Shown here in pieces: positions 42,956 to 51,500 of a stretch of 64,000 nucleotides of DNA. The notes under the pieces were generated by a model. The model was not told the origin of the DNA. It worked only from the letters and a program-made list of their open reading frames with translations, and made no database searches. Numbering within the stretch: the first letter of the stretch is position 1; each line of letters starts with the position of its first letter. Both the position numbers and the translations under genes were made by a program. The stretch lies in NCBI GenBank assembly GCA_910585005.1, contig CAJUCN010000016.1:13639-77638 (forward strand), given 5' to 3'. The DNA comes from an uncultured Lachnospiraceae bacterium. Its GTDB lineage: Bacteria; Bacillota; Clostridia; Lachnospirales; Lachnospiraceae.

Positions 42956-44074
42956 ATGAAAATATCACATATACAAAACACAAATCTGCCCAGGATTGCC
43001 GTTCTGTTTGGCGGAAATTCTTCAGAATACCAGGTTTCCCTCTCTTCCGGGTCATCTGTCCTTCACGCGATCAATAAGGAAAAATTTATGCCCGTCCCTA
43101 TCGGCATCTCAAAAGAAGGACGCTGGTTTCTCTACACAGGGGATCCTGACTCCATTGCTGCCGACCGTTGGCAGGATTCCGAAAACTGTTTTCCTGTCTG
43201 TTTCTCCGCCGACCAATCCTCCCACGGATTTTTGATATCCATCCGGGATACGCAAGACGCCTTTCCGCGCCTGATCCCTTTATCGATCCAAGCTGTGATT
43301 CCGGTTCTCCATGGCAAAAACGGAGAAGACGGGACGGTCCAGGGACTTTTTGCCCTGCTTGGCATCCCTGTGATCGGCTGCGGCGTTTTAAGTTCTTCCC
43401 TTTGCATGGATAAAGAACGGGCACACCAGATTGCTGACAACCTTGGCATTCCGGTTCCTGCATCTTTTGGCGTATACGCATCCACACCGGAGGCCACCCT
43501 TTATCAAATGGCCGAAAACTTAGGCTATCCTCTTTTTGTCAAACCAGTAAGGGCAGGTTCTTCCTTTGGCATTACCTGTGTCCAGCAAAAAGACCAGCTT
43601 CTTTCTGCCGTAAAGGAAGCTCTGATTTACGATTGCAGAGTGATTCTTGAAGAAAAGATCGATGGGTTTGAAGTGGGATGTGCCATTATGGGCAGGAATT
43701 TTGAACCTGCCCATCAACTGACCATTGGAGAGGTAGATGAAATTGAATTGACGGACGGATTTTTTGATTACACAGAAAAATATACCTTAAAGACGTCAAA
43801 AATTCATGTCCCAGCACGAATCAGTAATCAAAAAGCAGAAGAGATCAAGGAAATGGCTGCCAAGATCTATCTGGCTCTGGATTGTGATTACTTTGCCCGG
43901 GTGGATTTATTCCTTACCCCTGAAGGCAAGATCTATTTTAATGAAGTCAACACCATTCCCGGCTTCACCTCGCACAGCAGGTTTCCCGGTATGATGAAAA
44001 GCAAGGGAATCGACTTCCCAGCCCTTGTTGACCGTTTGATAGAAATGGAGGTATCCGATGGCAATTTTAACTGA
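42956..44074 (+). CDS. vanG: D-alanine--D-serine ligase, VanG type
   Basis: 372 residues. ATP-grasp ligase of the Ddl/VanC/VanG group. N-terminal IAVLFGGNSSEYQVSLSSGS, then HGKNGEDGTVQGLF, PLFVKPVRAGSSFGITCV and FNEVNTIPGFTSHSRFPGM. The specificity segment EKYTLKTSKIHVPARI matches VanC/VanG-type ligases that make D-Ala-D-Ser, unlike VanA-type D-Ala-D-Lac ligases. The product replaces D-Ala-D-Ala in peptidoglycan precursors and lowers vancomycin affinity. AAGGAGG site. Overlaps vanXY by 17 nt. Confidence 0.93.
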   Translation: MKISHIQNTNLPRIAVLFGGNSSEYQVSLSSGSSVLHAINKEKFMPVPIGISKEGRWFLYTGDPDSIAADRWQDSENCFPVCFSADQSSHGFLISIRDTQDAFPRLIPLSIQAVIPVLHGKNGEDGTVQGLFALLGIPVIGCGVLSSSLCMDKERAHQIADNLGIPVPASFGVYASTPEATLYQMAENLGYPLFVKPVRAGSSFGITCVQQKDQLLSAVKEALIYDCRVILEEKIDGFEVGCAIMGRNFEPAHQLTIGEVDEIELTDGFFDYTEKYTLKTSKIHVPARISNQKAEEIKEMAAKIYLALDCDYFARVDLFLTPEGKIYFNEVNTIPGFTSHSRFPGMMKSKGIDFPALVDRLIEMEVSDGNFN

Positions 44075-44936
44075 TAGACCCTCTACCGTTTTTGCAGCAC
44101 AAACTGTTTATGAACATTTATCCTTTACCCCAAAAGACACAGTCTGTGGAAACCTGGTTCTGGTCAACCGCCAGCACCCCATTAAAAATGACCCTCCTTC
44201 CCATGATCTGATCGATATCAATAACCAGCAACACGATCTCCTTGTGCCCCACCAAGGCAGCTTTGTCAATCTGCTCTCCCATCTGGCACATCCTGTGGAA
44301 GAGGTTCCTTTACAAAAACAAGCGGCTACCATGCTCTTTTCCCTGATTAAAAAATCAGGCTCTGCCGGAACACTTACTGCTGTCAGCGGTTATCGTTCCT
44401 ACCAAGAGCAGCTTACTGTCTGGAATGAGACCGTTTCCAAAGAAGGGGCTTCTTTTGCGGAAAAATATGTGGCCTATCCTGGCTGTAGTGAACACCAGAC
44501 CGGTCTTGCCATTGACCTTGCCGGCACCGCCCCTTCCATCGACTATATCTGCCCTGATCTGCCAAGAATCGGCGCCATTTCCACTTTTTGCCGTCTTGCC
44601 CCGCAATTTGGTTTTATTCTCCGTTACCCGGAAGGGAAGGAAGAGGTTACACAAATAGGGTATGAACCATGGCATTTCCGGTATGTGGGATTTCCTCATT
44701 CCATAATCATGACCGACCGGAAAATGGTTCTGGAAGAATATCTGGAAATGCTGGAAACCGAAACATCACCGCTAAAACCCTTTACTTATACGCAAGACGG
44801 CGCACACATAGACATTATCCATTTGTCCATGAAAAACCGCCAAACGGTGGATATTGACTTTTCGGATGTCCTTCCCCATACCATATCAGGCACAAATAAA
44901 TCCGGCATCGTTATTACCCGGTTCCGCAGGCGCTAA
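44058..44936 (+). CDS. vanXY: VanXY-type D,D-peptidase (vanG cluster)
   Basis: 292 residues. Zn-dependent D-Ala-D-Ala dipeptidase/carboxypeptidase fold: the signature SEHQTGLAIDLAG (SxHxxGxAxD) and EPWHFRYVG at the C-terminal zinc/catalytic Glu-His positions. VanXY removes D-Ala-D-Ala dipeptides and the terminal D-Ala of existing precursors, so that D-Ala-D-Ser dominates. There is no signal peptide, so it acts in the cytoplasm, as in VanC/VanG types. GGAGG precedes the start inside vanG. About 50 residues after the catalytic part (ETETSPLKPFTYTQ onward) form an extra C-terminal tail of beta-like segments. Confidence 0.9.
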   Translation: MAILTDRPSTVFAAQTVYEHLSFTPKDTVCGNLVLVNRQHPIKNDPPSHDLIDINNQQHDLLVPHQGSFVNLLSHLAHPVEEVPLQKQAATMLFSLIKKSGSAGTLTAVSGYRSYQEQLTVWNETVSKEGASFAEKYVAYPGCSEHQTGLAIDLAGTAPSIDYICPDLPRIGAISTFCRLAPQFGFILRYPEGKEEVTQIGYEPWHFRYVGFPHSIIMTDRKMVLEEYLEMLETETSPLKPFTYTQDGAHIDIIHLSMKNRQTVDIDFSDVLPHTISGTNKSGIVITRFRRR

Positions 44937-44969
44937 GCAGACAATAATTTTTCATCTCTGCCTGACATA

Positions 44970-45004
44970 TATAATATAGAAGAAACAACATATTTTGTTG
45001 TTTC
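44970..45004 (+). promoter_or_regulatory. -10 box and perfect hairpin before the VanT genes
   Basis: TATAAT at 44970-44975, then GAAACAACA (44982-44990), a 5-nt loop and TGTTGTTTC (44996-45004), a perfect 9-bp inverted repeat at the predicted transcript start. It could be an operator or a 5' hairpin that stabilises the transcript. No clear -35 is seen. Confidence 0.45.
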
Positions 45005-45031
45005 CCATGTAACCAGATTGGAGGATCCCAG

Positions 45032-46102
45032 ATGAACAACTATAAAGTAAAAGGCCGTCCGTCAAAGCAAACCGCAATTGACCCTTTCCGCATGGTGGCT
45101 GCCTTTTTGATCGTAGCGATACACACAGCGCCCCTTTCTTCTTTTAGTAAAACAGCGGATTTTCTCTTTTCTTACTGCTTCGCCCGGATTGCCGTCCCAT
45201 TTTTCCTGATGGTCACCGGCTATTTTGTTTTGGCGCCGCTTATTGTAAAAAAAGGCTCCTCCACAAACCCGCAGACGAATTCTTCCTCCTACAAAGTTTT
45301 TTGGAAAGGTGTGAAAAAAACAGCTCTGTTATATCTTGCTGCCACAATCCTTTATCTTCCTGTCAATATTTATTCCGGAAAACTTCCTTCCCTTAAGGAT
45401 TTGTTCAAAACCCTTATTTTTGACGGCACCTTTTACCACCTATGGTATCTGCCTGCCGCTTTACTTGGAATGCTGCTGCTCTTCCTTCTTTCCCAAAAAT
45501 GCAGTTCCCTGGCTATGTTGATCCTCTGTGGCGCTCTTTACTTCCTTGGTGTTTGTGGGGATAGCTGGTATGGCCTTGCTTCGCAATTGCCGCCAATACG
45601 ATCCTTTTATGATATTTTGTTTGGAATCAGTTCCTACACCCGGAACGGGATCTTCTATGCACCCCTTTTCCTTCTGATGGGTGCACTGATTTCCCGAAGC
45701 CAGGTTCGTAAACGTTTTGATTTTGTGATGATCTCTATGATAGGGACATTCTGTTCTCTGCTTCTAATGCTGGGAGAAGGTTTTCTTACTTATACCATGG
45801 AGTGGCAGCGTCACAACAGCATGTACTTCTCCCTGATTCCGTGCATGTTTTTCTTATTCCGGCTCCTCCTTTGCCTGCCAGGCAAGAGCAGTAAACCTGT
45901 GCGTGACGCTACTTTGCTGATCTACTTACTGCATCCATTGGTGATTATACTGATCCGGGGATTTGCAAAACTGACCCACTTATCCGCTTATTTAGTGGAA
46001 AACAGCCTGCTCCATTACCTGGCTGTTTGCGTGGGAAGCGCTGCCGTAGCGTTTATCTTATCCCTTTTTATACAAAAGCTCCCCAAAAGACGGCTTCCGT
46101 AA
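45032..46102 (+). CDS. vanTm: VanT membrane domain, acyltransferase_3-like (split serine racemase, VanTm)
   Basis: 356 residues with about ten predicted membrane helices. The N-terminus PFRMVAAFLIVAIHTAPLSSF and RIAVPFFLMVTGYFVL match acyltransferase_3/VanT membrane domains. In VanT_G and VanC-type VanT this domain is fused to the racemase and helps L-serine supply; here it is an independent gene, as in the vanL cluster (VanTm/VanTr). TTGGAGG site. It lies 36 nt before the racemase, which has its own site, so the split is not a simple frameshift. Confidence 0.85.
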   Translation: MNNYKVKGRPSKQTAIDPFRMVAAFLIVAIHTAPLSSFSKTADFLFSYCFARIAVPFFLMVTGYFVLAPLIVKKGSSTNPQTNSSSYKVFWKGVKKTALLYLAATILYLPVNIYSGKLPSLKDLFKTLIFDGTFYHLWYLPAALLGMLLLFLLSQKCSSLAMLILCGALYFLGVCGDSWYGLASQLPPIRSFYDILFGISSYTRNGIFYAPLFLLMGALISRSQVRKRFDFVMISMIGTFCSLLLMLGEGFLTYTMEWQRHNSMYFSLIPCMFFLFRLLLCLPGKSSKPVRDATLLIYLLHPLVIILIRGFAKLTHLSAYLVENSLLHYLAVCVGSAAVAFILSLFIQKLPKRRLP

Positions 46103-46138
46103 CAGTATTACTATCCTCCATCAAAAAAGGACACAACT

Positions 46139-47287
46139 ATGTATCAAAAATCACGCGCATGGGCTGAACTGAATATGGACAACCTTTCCCATAATGTGGA
46201 GCAGATGAAATCCTATCTTGCCAAAAATTGCCGCCTCATGCCTGCTGTCAAGGCAAACGCTTACGGGCATGGGATACTTCCCATTGCAAAAGCTTTAAAC
46301 AAACTGGGAATCTACGATTTTTGCGTTGCCGCCGCCTCAGAAGGTGTGACGTTACGAAAAGCAGGTATTGAAGGTCAGATTCTGGTGCTGGGATATACCC
46401 ATCCGCAAGCCTTTCCCTTACTTTCACAATACGACCTGACACAGACCGTAGTGGATGTCCCCTATGCCAAATCACTTGCATCTTACGGTCAAAAGCTTAA
46501 GGTACACATTAGCGTGGATACCGGCATGAGACGTCTCGGCGTGCGGAGCGAACATCTCTCCTCTATCCTTTCTTTCTGGGAATATCCAAACCTGTCCATT
46601 ACCGGCTTATATTCCCACCTGTGTGTAGCGGACAGTCTTTCTCCTATAGATATCCAGTTCACACTGATGCAGTTCCAGCGTTTTGACGCTATCATAAATG
46701 CTCTCCGCCAAAAAGGGATCAGCGGATTTGCCACCCATATCCAAAGCAGTTATGGATTTTTAAATTACCCGGAATTCCATTACGATTATATCCGTCCCGG
46801 CATTGCTCTTTACGGCTGTAACAGCCTTCCCTCTGACCAGACAAGACTGGATCTTTCCCTGCGCCCGGTTCTTTCCCTGAAAGCAAGGCTTGGGAGCGTC
46901 AGACCGCTGCTTCCCGGGGAAAGCGCAGGATACGGGCTTACTTACACTGCTGCCTGTCCCATGATCATTGGAACCGCATCCATTGGATATGCGGACGGGA
47001 TCCCCCGCTCTCTTTCCGGCAAAGGTTCCGCCCTAATAAGGGGCAGACGTGCGCCTATCATTGGACGGATCTGCATGGATCAGCTTCTCCTTGACATAAC
47101 GGGAATTCCCGGCGCTGCCCCTATGGACGAAGTGGTTTTCATTGGCGCTTCCTCTTTTACGCAAAACGGCCAGCCCTTCTCAGATGAAATCCGTGCGGAA
47201 GAACTGGCCTTGCAAAGTCAAACGATCAGTAATGAAATTTTAAGTTGTCTGGGGGAGCGGCTGGAACGGATTGAAAGCACCCGGTAA
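46139..47287 (+). CDS. vanTr: Serine/alanine racemase domain (VanTr)
   Basis: 382 residues. PLP-dependent fold III racemase. The PLP lysine is in MPAVKANAYGHGI; the catalytic Tyr lies in SAGYGLTYTA; further motifs are YDYIRPGIALYG and IGRICMDQLLLDITG. With VanTm it should produce D-serine for VanG; it could also act as an alanine racemase. The start has AAAAGGA 7 nt upstream. It converges with the MerR gene; the two stop codons are 2 nt apart and no terminator is seen between them. Confidence 0.9.
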   Translation: MYQKSRAWAELNMDNLSHNVEQMKSYLAKNCRLMPAVKANAYGHGILPIAKALNKLGIYDFCVAAASEGVTLRKAGIEGQILVLGYTHPQAFPLLSQYDLTQTVVDVPYAKSLASYGQKLKVHISVDTGMRRLGVRSEHLSSILSFWEYPNLSITGLYSHLCVADSLSPIDIQFTLMQFQRFDAIINALRQKGISGFATHIQSSYGFLNYPEFHYDYIRPGIALYGCNSLPSDQTRLDLSLRPVLSLKARLGSVRPLLPGESAGYGLTYTAACPMIIGTASIGYADGIPRSLSGKGSALIRGRRAPIIGRICMDQLLLDITGIPGAAPMDEVVFIGASSFTQNGQPFSDEIRAEELALQSQTISNEILSCLGERLERIESTR

Positions 47288-47289
47288 CC

Positions 47290-48126
47290 TTATTTCGCCT
47301 TAAAGATCCATACCAATATCGGAACCAGGCACGCTGCCACCCAAAGGCTAAGCCCAATGCTGCGCCCTGTGGCAAAGCCGCTGATGATAATAAACACAAG
47401 CAGGGCAGCCCCCAGCGCATTGACGCTTACCAACCGGAGCAGCCTCCTTTTCCAATTTGAAATTTTAGTATCCATTATCTCCTCAGGATGAATCATTGTG
47501 CAGTACACCACTGCCCCAAAACGCCCGATCACACGTTCCGCCGTGTATTCCACATTGTTAATCGTAAATTCCGGATACATCCCTTCTTTGGTAATATAAA
47601 TATGCAGGTCATTTTCATCCGCATAGGCAAGGAGCGCCTCCGTAAACTCCTTGGAGTTCATCACCATAGTATCTGGCCGGAAGGTAAACGACCTTACCTT
47701 CTCCTCCTTAATAATCTGTTTGCAATCATTGATAATCGACATAAAAAGACCTCCCTTCTTTTCCATCTCATCCATTTCTGAAAGCACCCTGTCTACATCC
47801 AATGTATCCAATTCCGCATCGCATAATCTCTCACAAATATCGATACAGGATTCCAGCTCGCTCTTTTTCCGAATCAGATCTTCTAAATGCATTTGCATTG
47901 CAGACCCAATTGGAATCTCCTCTGACAAGACCTGATGGATCTCTTCTAACGACATATCCAGCCTCCGCAGCATCTTGATCATCTGGAGGGTTCTAAGATC
48001 TTCCTGGGTGTACTCCCGGTAATTGTTTAAGGAATTCCTTTTCGGGTGAAGCAGACCTTTCTTTTCATAAAAACGGATATTCTGTTTGGTGACTCCTGTC
48101 TTATTTTCCAGTTCATTGATGTTCAC
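47290..48126 (-). CDS. MerR-family regulator with C-terminal membrane anchor
   Basis: 278 residues. N-terminal MerR helix-turn-helix (NINELENKTGVTKQNIRFYEKKGLLHPKRN, REYTQEDLRTLQMIKMLRRLDMSLEEIHQVLSEE), a coiled coil (about 80-130) and a middle domain of unknown fold (RSFTFRPDTMVMNSKEFTEALLAYADENDLHIYITKEGMYPEFTINN). Two membrane helices end it (about 230-252 and 255-275: LVSVNALGAALLVFIIISGF, SIGLSLWVAACLVPILVWIF). A membrane-bound MerR is uncommon. Its promoter has the 19-bp spacer typical of MerR-controlled genes. No effector is visible from sequence. Confidence 0.85.
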   Translation of the reverse strand: MNINELENKTGVTKQNIRFYEKKGLLHPKRNSLNNYREYTQEDLRTLQMIKMLRRLDMSLEEIHQVLSEEIPIGSAMQMHLEDLIRKKSELESCIDICERLCDAELDTLDVDRVLSEMDEMEKKGGLFMSIINDCKQIIKEEKVRSFTFRPDTMVMNSKEFTEALLAYADENDLHIYITKEGMYPEFTINNVEYTAERVIGRFGAVVYCTMIHPEEIMDTKISNWKRRLLRLVSVNALGAALLVFIIISGFATGRSIGLSLWVAACLVPILVWIFKAK

Positions 48127-48156
48127 AGCAGCCTTTCTCCTTTCTTTGATGACTAC

Positions 48157-48187
48157 AATATACAGGTTATAGTAAGTATAATGTCAA
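48157..48187 (-). promoter_or_regulatory. MerR-type promoter with 19-bp spacer and inverted repeat
   Basis: Minus-strand TTGACA (48182-48187), a 19-bp spacer and TATATT (48157-48162). The inverted repeat TATAC (48159-48163) and GTATA (48176-48180) lies in the spacer. MerR family proteins bind there and twist DNA to make the overlong spacer usable; this strongly suggests autoregulation. Confidence 0.75.
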
Positions 48188-48498
48188 GAATTTTCATAAA
48201 AAAAACATCAGGCCAATGGAAAAAGGAAATCCTAACCTCCGCCCGGAAACTGTTTTTGTCAAAGGAATATGAGGAAACCTCCGTCTCGGATATTATGGAA
48301 CTGGCAGATGGGGGCAAACGGTATGTTCTACCATTTCTCCAAAGAAAAGAAGACTTGATATATGCACTGAGAGATCAAATGTTTTTGGAAAATAACCCTT
48401 TTGAAGCCGTCAGGGAACGAAGCGCCCTGAATGAATTGCAAAAGATCATGAGAGGAAACGCTATCGTAAATCAGATAGCTTCCCTCTCTTACTATTGA
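48181..48498 (+). pseudogene. TetR-family regulator remnant with frameshifts
   Basis: The frame reads a TetR-like N-terminus (WKKEILTSARKLFLSKEYEETSVSDIMELA), but then DGGKRYVLPFLQRKEDLIYAL. Shifting one base in the GGGGG run at 48312 gives GANGMFYHFSKEK, the correct recognition helix, and a second shift in the AAAGAAAAGAAG tract restores KEDLIYALRDQMF. So two compensating frameshifts corrupt the DNA-reading helix. The protein then stops at about 105 residues, versus the normal 190. The first codon lies in the MerR promoter. It is not expected to bind DNA. Confidence 0.7.
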
Positions 48499-48521
48499 AT
48501 GCTTTATCCGGTTAAACTACC

Positions 48522-48540
48522 GCCTTCCAAAGCGGAAGGC
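48522..48540. terminator. Short hairpin between TetR remnant and purL
   Basis: GCCTTCC (48522-48528) pairs with GGAAGGC (48534-48540). A four-T run follows on the + strand only after CCG. It could act as a weak terminator for either side. Confidence 0.4.
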
Positions 48541-48545
48541 CCGTT

Positions 48546-51500
48546 TTACTTAAAATAGGAAACCCCTGACTCAAAGATCTTCATATCCTGTTCCCCGTAG
48601 ATATTGATCGCAACACCTTTTCCCCGGCGTTCTGCATGGGCCATCTTCCCAAAACACCTGCCGTCGGGAGAAGTGATCCCTTCAACTGCACAGTAAGAAC
48701 CATTGATATTCCACTCCTCATCCATAGAAACGCTGCCATTGAAATCACAATATTGGGTTGCAACCTGTCCCTTTGCAAATAGCTGTTCAAGCCACTTATT
48801 GGGGGCAACAAACCTTCCTTCCCCGTGAGAAGCAGGGACCGCATATACGCCGCCAAGCTCCACCCCCTGAAGCCATGGGGATTTGTTGGAAACAACTTTT
48901 GTATACACCATCTTGGAGATATGGCGGTTAATGGTGTTAAAGGTCAGGGTCGGTGAATCCTCTTTCTGCCCGGTGATCTCTCCATAAGGCACCAGCCCTA
49001 ACTTAATCAGCGCTTGGAAACCATTACAGATCCCAAGTGCAAGACCATCCCTTTCCTGCAAGAGCTTCATCACCGCTTCCTTTATATGCTCATTCTGGAA
49101 TGCCGTTGCAAAGAACTTTGCACTTCCGTCAGGTTCATCGCCAGCGGAAAACCCGCCCGGGAACATGATAATCTGTGCCCTCCCAATCTCTTTTTCAAAT
49201 AGTTCTACCGAACCGCGGATATCCTCGGCCGACTGATTCCTAAACACTCTGGTGATCACATCGGCGCCGGCGCGCTCAAAGGCTTTGGCGCTGTCATACT
49301 CACAGTTGTTTCCCGGAAATACAGGGATAAACACGGTAGGCTTCGCCACCTTATTTTTACATACATAGACCGTTTCCGTCTGATACAATTTGTCCGCAAC
49401 AAGCTCTGTCCCTTTTTCCGCCTTGGTTGGAAATACCTTTTCTAACTTGGAACACCAGGCATCCAGTGCTTCTTCCATCGTCACTGTCACATCCTGATAC
49501 CGGAAAACAGGCTCTGCCAGGACTTTTGCCACTTTACGGATATTAAGCTCCCCGGCCACACCGCCTGCTTCCTTCCCGGAAAGGAGCGCCGCCCCATCTT
49601 CCAGGCTCATTTCAAGCACAAGATCCCCTAAACAGTTTTCAAATAAGTCGCCTGCCTTTAATGTTTCCTCCAACTCGATTCCCAGTTTATTGCCAAAAGC
49701 CATCTTGCTTAAGCCCGCCACAAGGCCTTTTGAGTCAAGAGCATAGGCAGCTCTTACTTTCCCCTCCTTCATCAGCTTACTGATAAAACGATAGGTCATC
49801 ATTACATGTTCATAAACCGGGATATCAAATTCATCCTTATCAAACCAGAATTGCAAAAGCACGTTTCCCGGCTTTTTCAGTTCCGGGGTAATCACATCGT
49901 TTAAATCCGCCACATCCACGGCAAAAGAAACCAAAGTTGGCGGCACGTCAATTTCATTAAAAGTACCGGACATACTGTCCTTGCCCCCAATAGAAGGCAG
50001 CCCGTAACCAATCTGGGCATCGTACGCGCCAAGAAGGGCGGCAAAAGGCTGGCTCCACCTTGCCGGGTCAGAAGTCATACGCCTAAAATATTCCTGGAAA
50101 GTAAATCGGATCTTCTCAAAGTTGCCGCCTGACGCCACGATCTTCGCCATAGATTCCGTCACTGCATATACTGCACCATGATACGGGCTCCAGGAAGAAA
50201 GCTCCGGATCAAACCCATAGCTCATCATCGTCACCGTATCCGTTTTCCCCTTGAGCACAGGCAGCTTGGCAACCATAGCCTGGGTTTCCGTAAGCTGGTA
50301 CTTGCCGCCGTAAGGCATCAAAACGCTTGCTGCACCGATGGAGGAGTCAAACATTTCCACCAAACCCTTTTGGGAACATACGTTCAAATCGTGTAACGTA
50401 CGCAGCCACGCCTGTTTGACATTGCCCTCTTCTTTATATTTTTCCACTTCCGGTATGGCAATCTTTTTCAGATAATTCTCTTCCTTTTTCGGAATAGAAA
50501 CCTTCACGTCCGTTTCCTGATGGGCTCCATTGGTGTCCAAAAAGCCGCGGGAAATATTAACGATCTCCTTCCCTCTCCACTTGAGCACCAGCCTGGGTTC
50601 TTTGGTCACCACTGCAACCGGCACAGCCTCCAGATTTTCTTCTGCTGCAAACCCAAGAAACTTCTCCACGTTTTTCGGATCCACCACTACCGCCATCCTC
50701 TCCTGGGATTCGGAAATGGCAAGTTCCGTTCCGTCAAGCCCTGCATACTTCTTGGGAACCTTATCCAAATCTACGACAAGCCCGGGAGCAAGTTCACCGA
50801 TTGCCACGGACACCCCGCCAGCGCCAAAGTCATTACACTTCTTAATCATCCTGCTGACCTCTCCCCGGCGGAAAAGGCGCTGGATCTTGCGCTCTGTGGG
50901 CGCATTTCCCTTTTGCACTTCGGCGCCACAAGTCTCTATAGAACTTTCTGTATGTACCTTGGAAGAGCCTGTAGCCCCACCACAGCCGTCACGCCCGGTT
51001 CTTCCTCCTAAAAGGATGATGATATCATCCGGGTCGGAATTTTCCCTGATCACGTTATCCCTTGGGGCCGCCCCCATGACCGCGCCGATTTCCATACGCT
51101 TTGCCACATAATCGGGATGATAGATTTCTTTTACATACCCGGTCGCAAGGCCGATCTGGTTGCCGTATGAAGAATAGCCGCTTGCCGCCCCCCGGACTAA
51201 CTTTTTCTGGGGTAACTTTCCCTTCAGGGTTTCTGATACCGGCACAGTAGGATCCGCCGCCCCCGTCACGCGCATTGCCTGATAAACATACCCCCGCCCG
51301 GAAAGCGGGTCACGGATTGCGCCGCCAAGGCAAGTCGCTGCACCACCAAAAGGCTCGATCTCTGTAGGATGGTTGTGAGTTTCGTTTTTGAAAAATACCA
51401 GCCATTCCTCCCTCACCGGTCCATCACCGTAATCCACCTCTATCGGCACGATCACGGAACAGGCGTTGATCTCGTCCGATTCTTCCATATCCTGAAGTTT

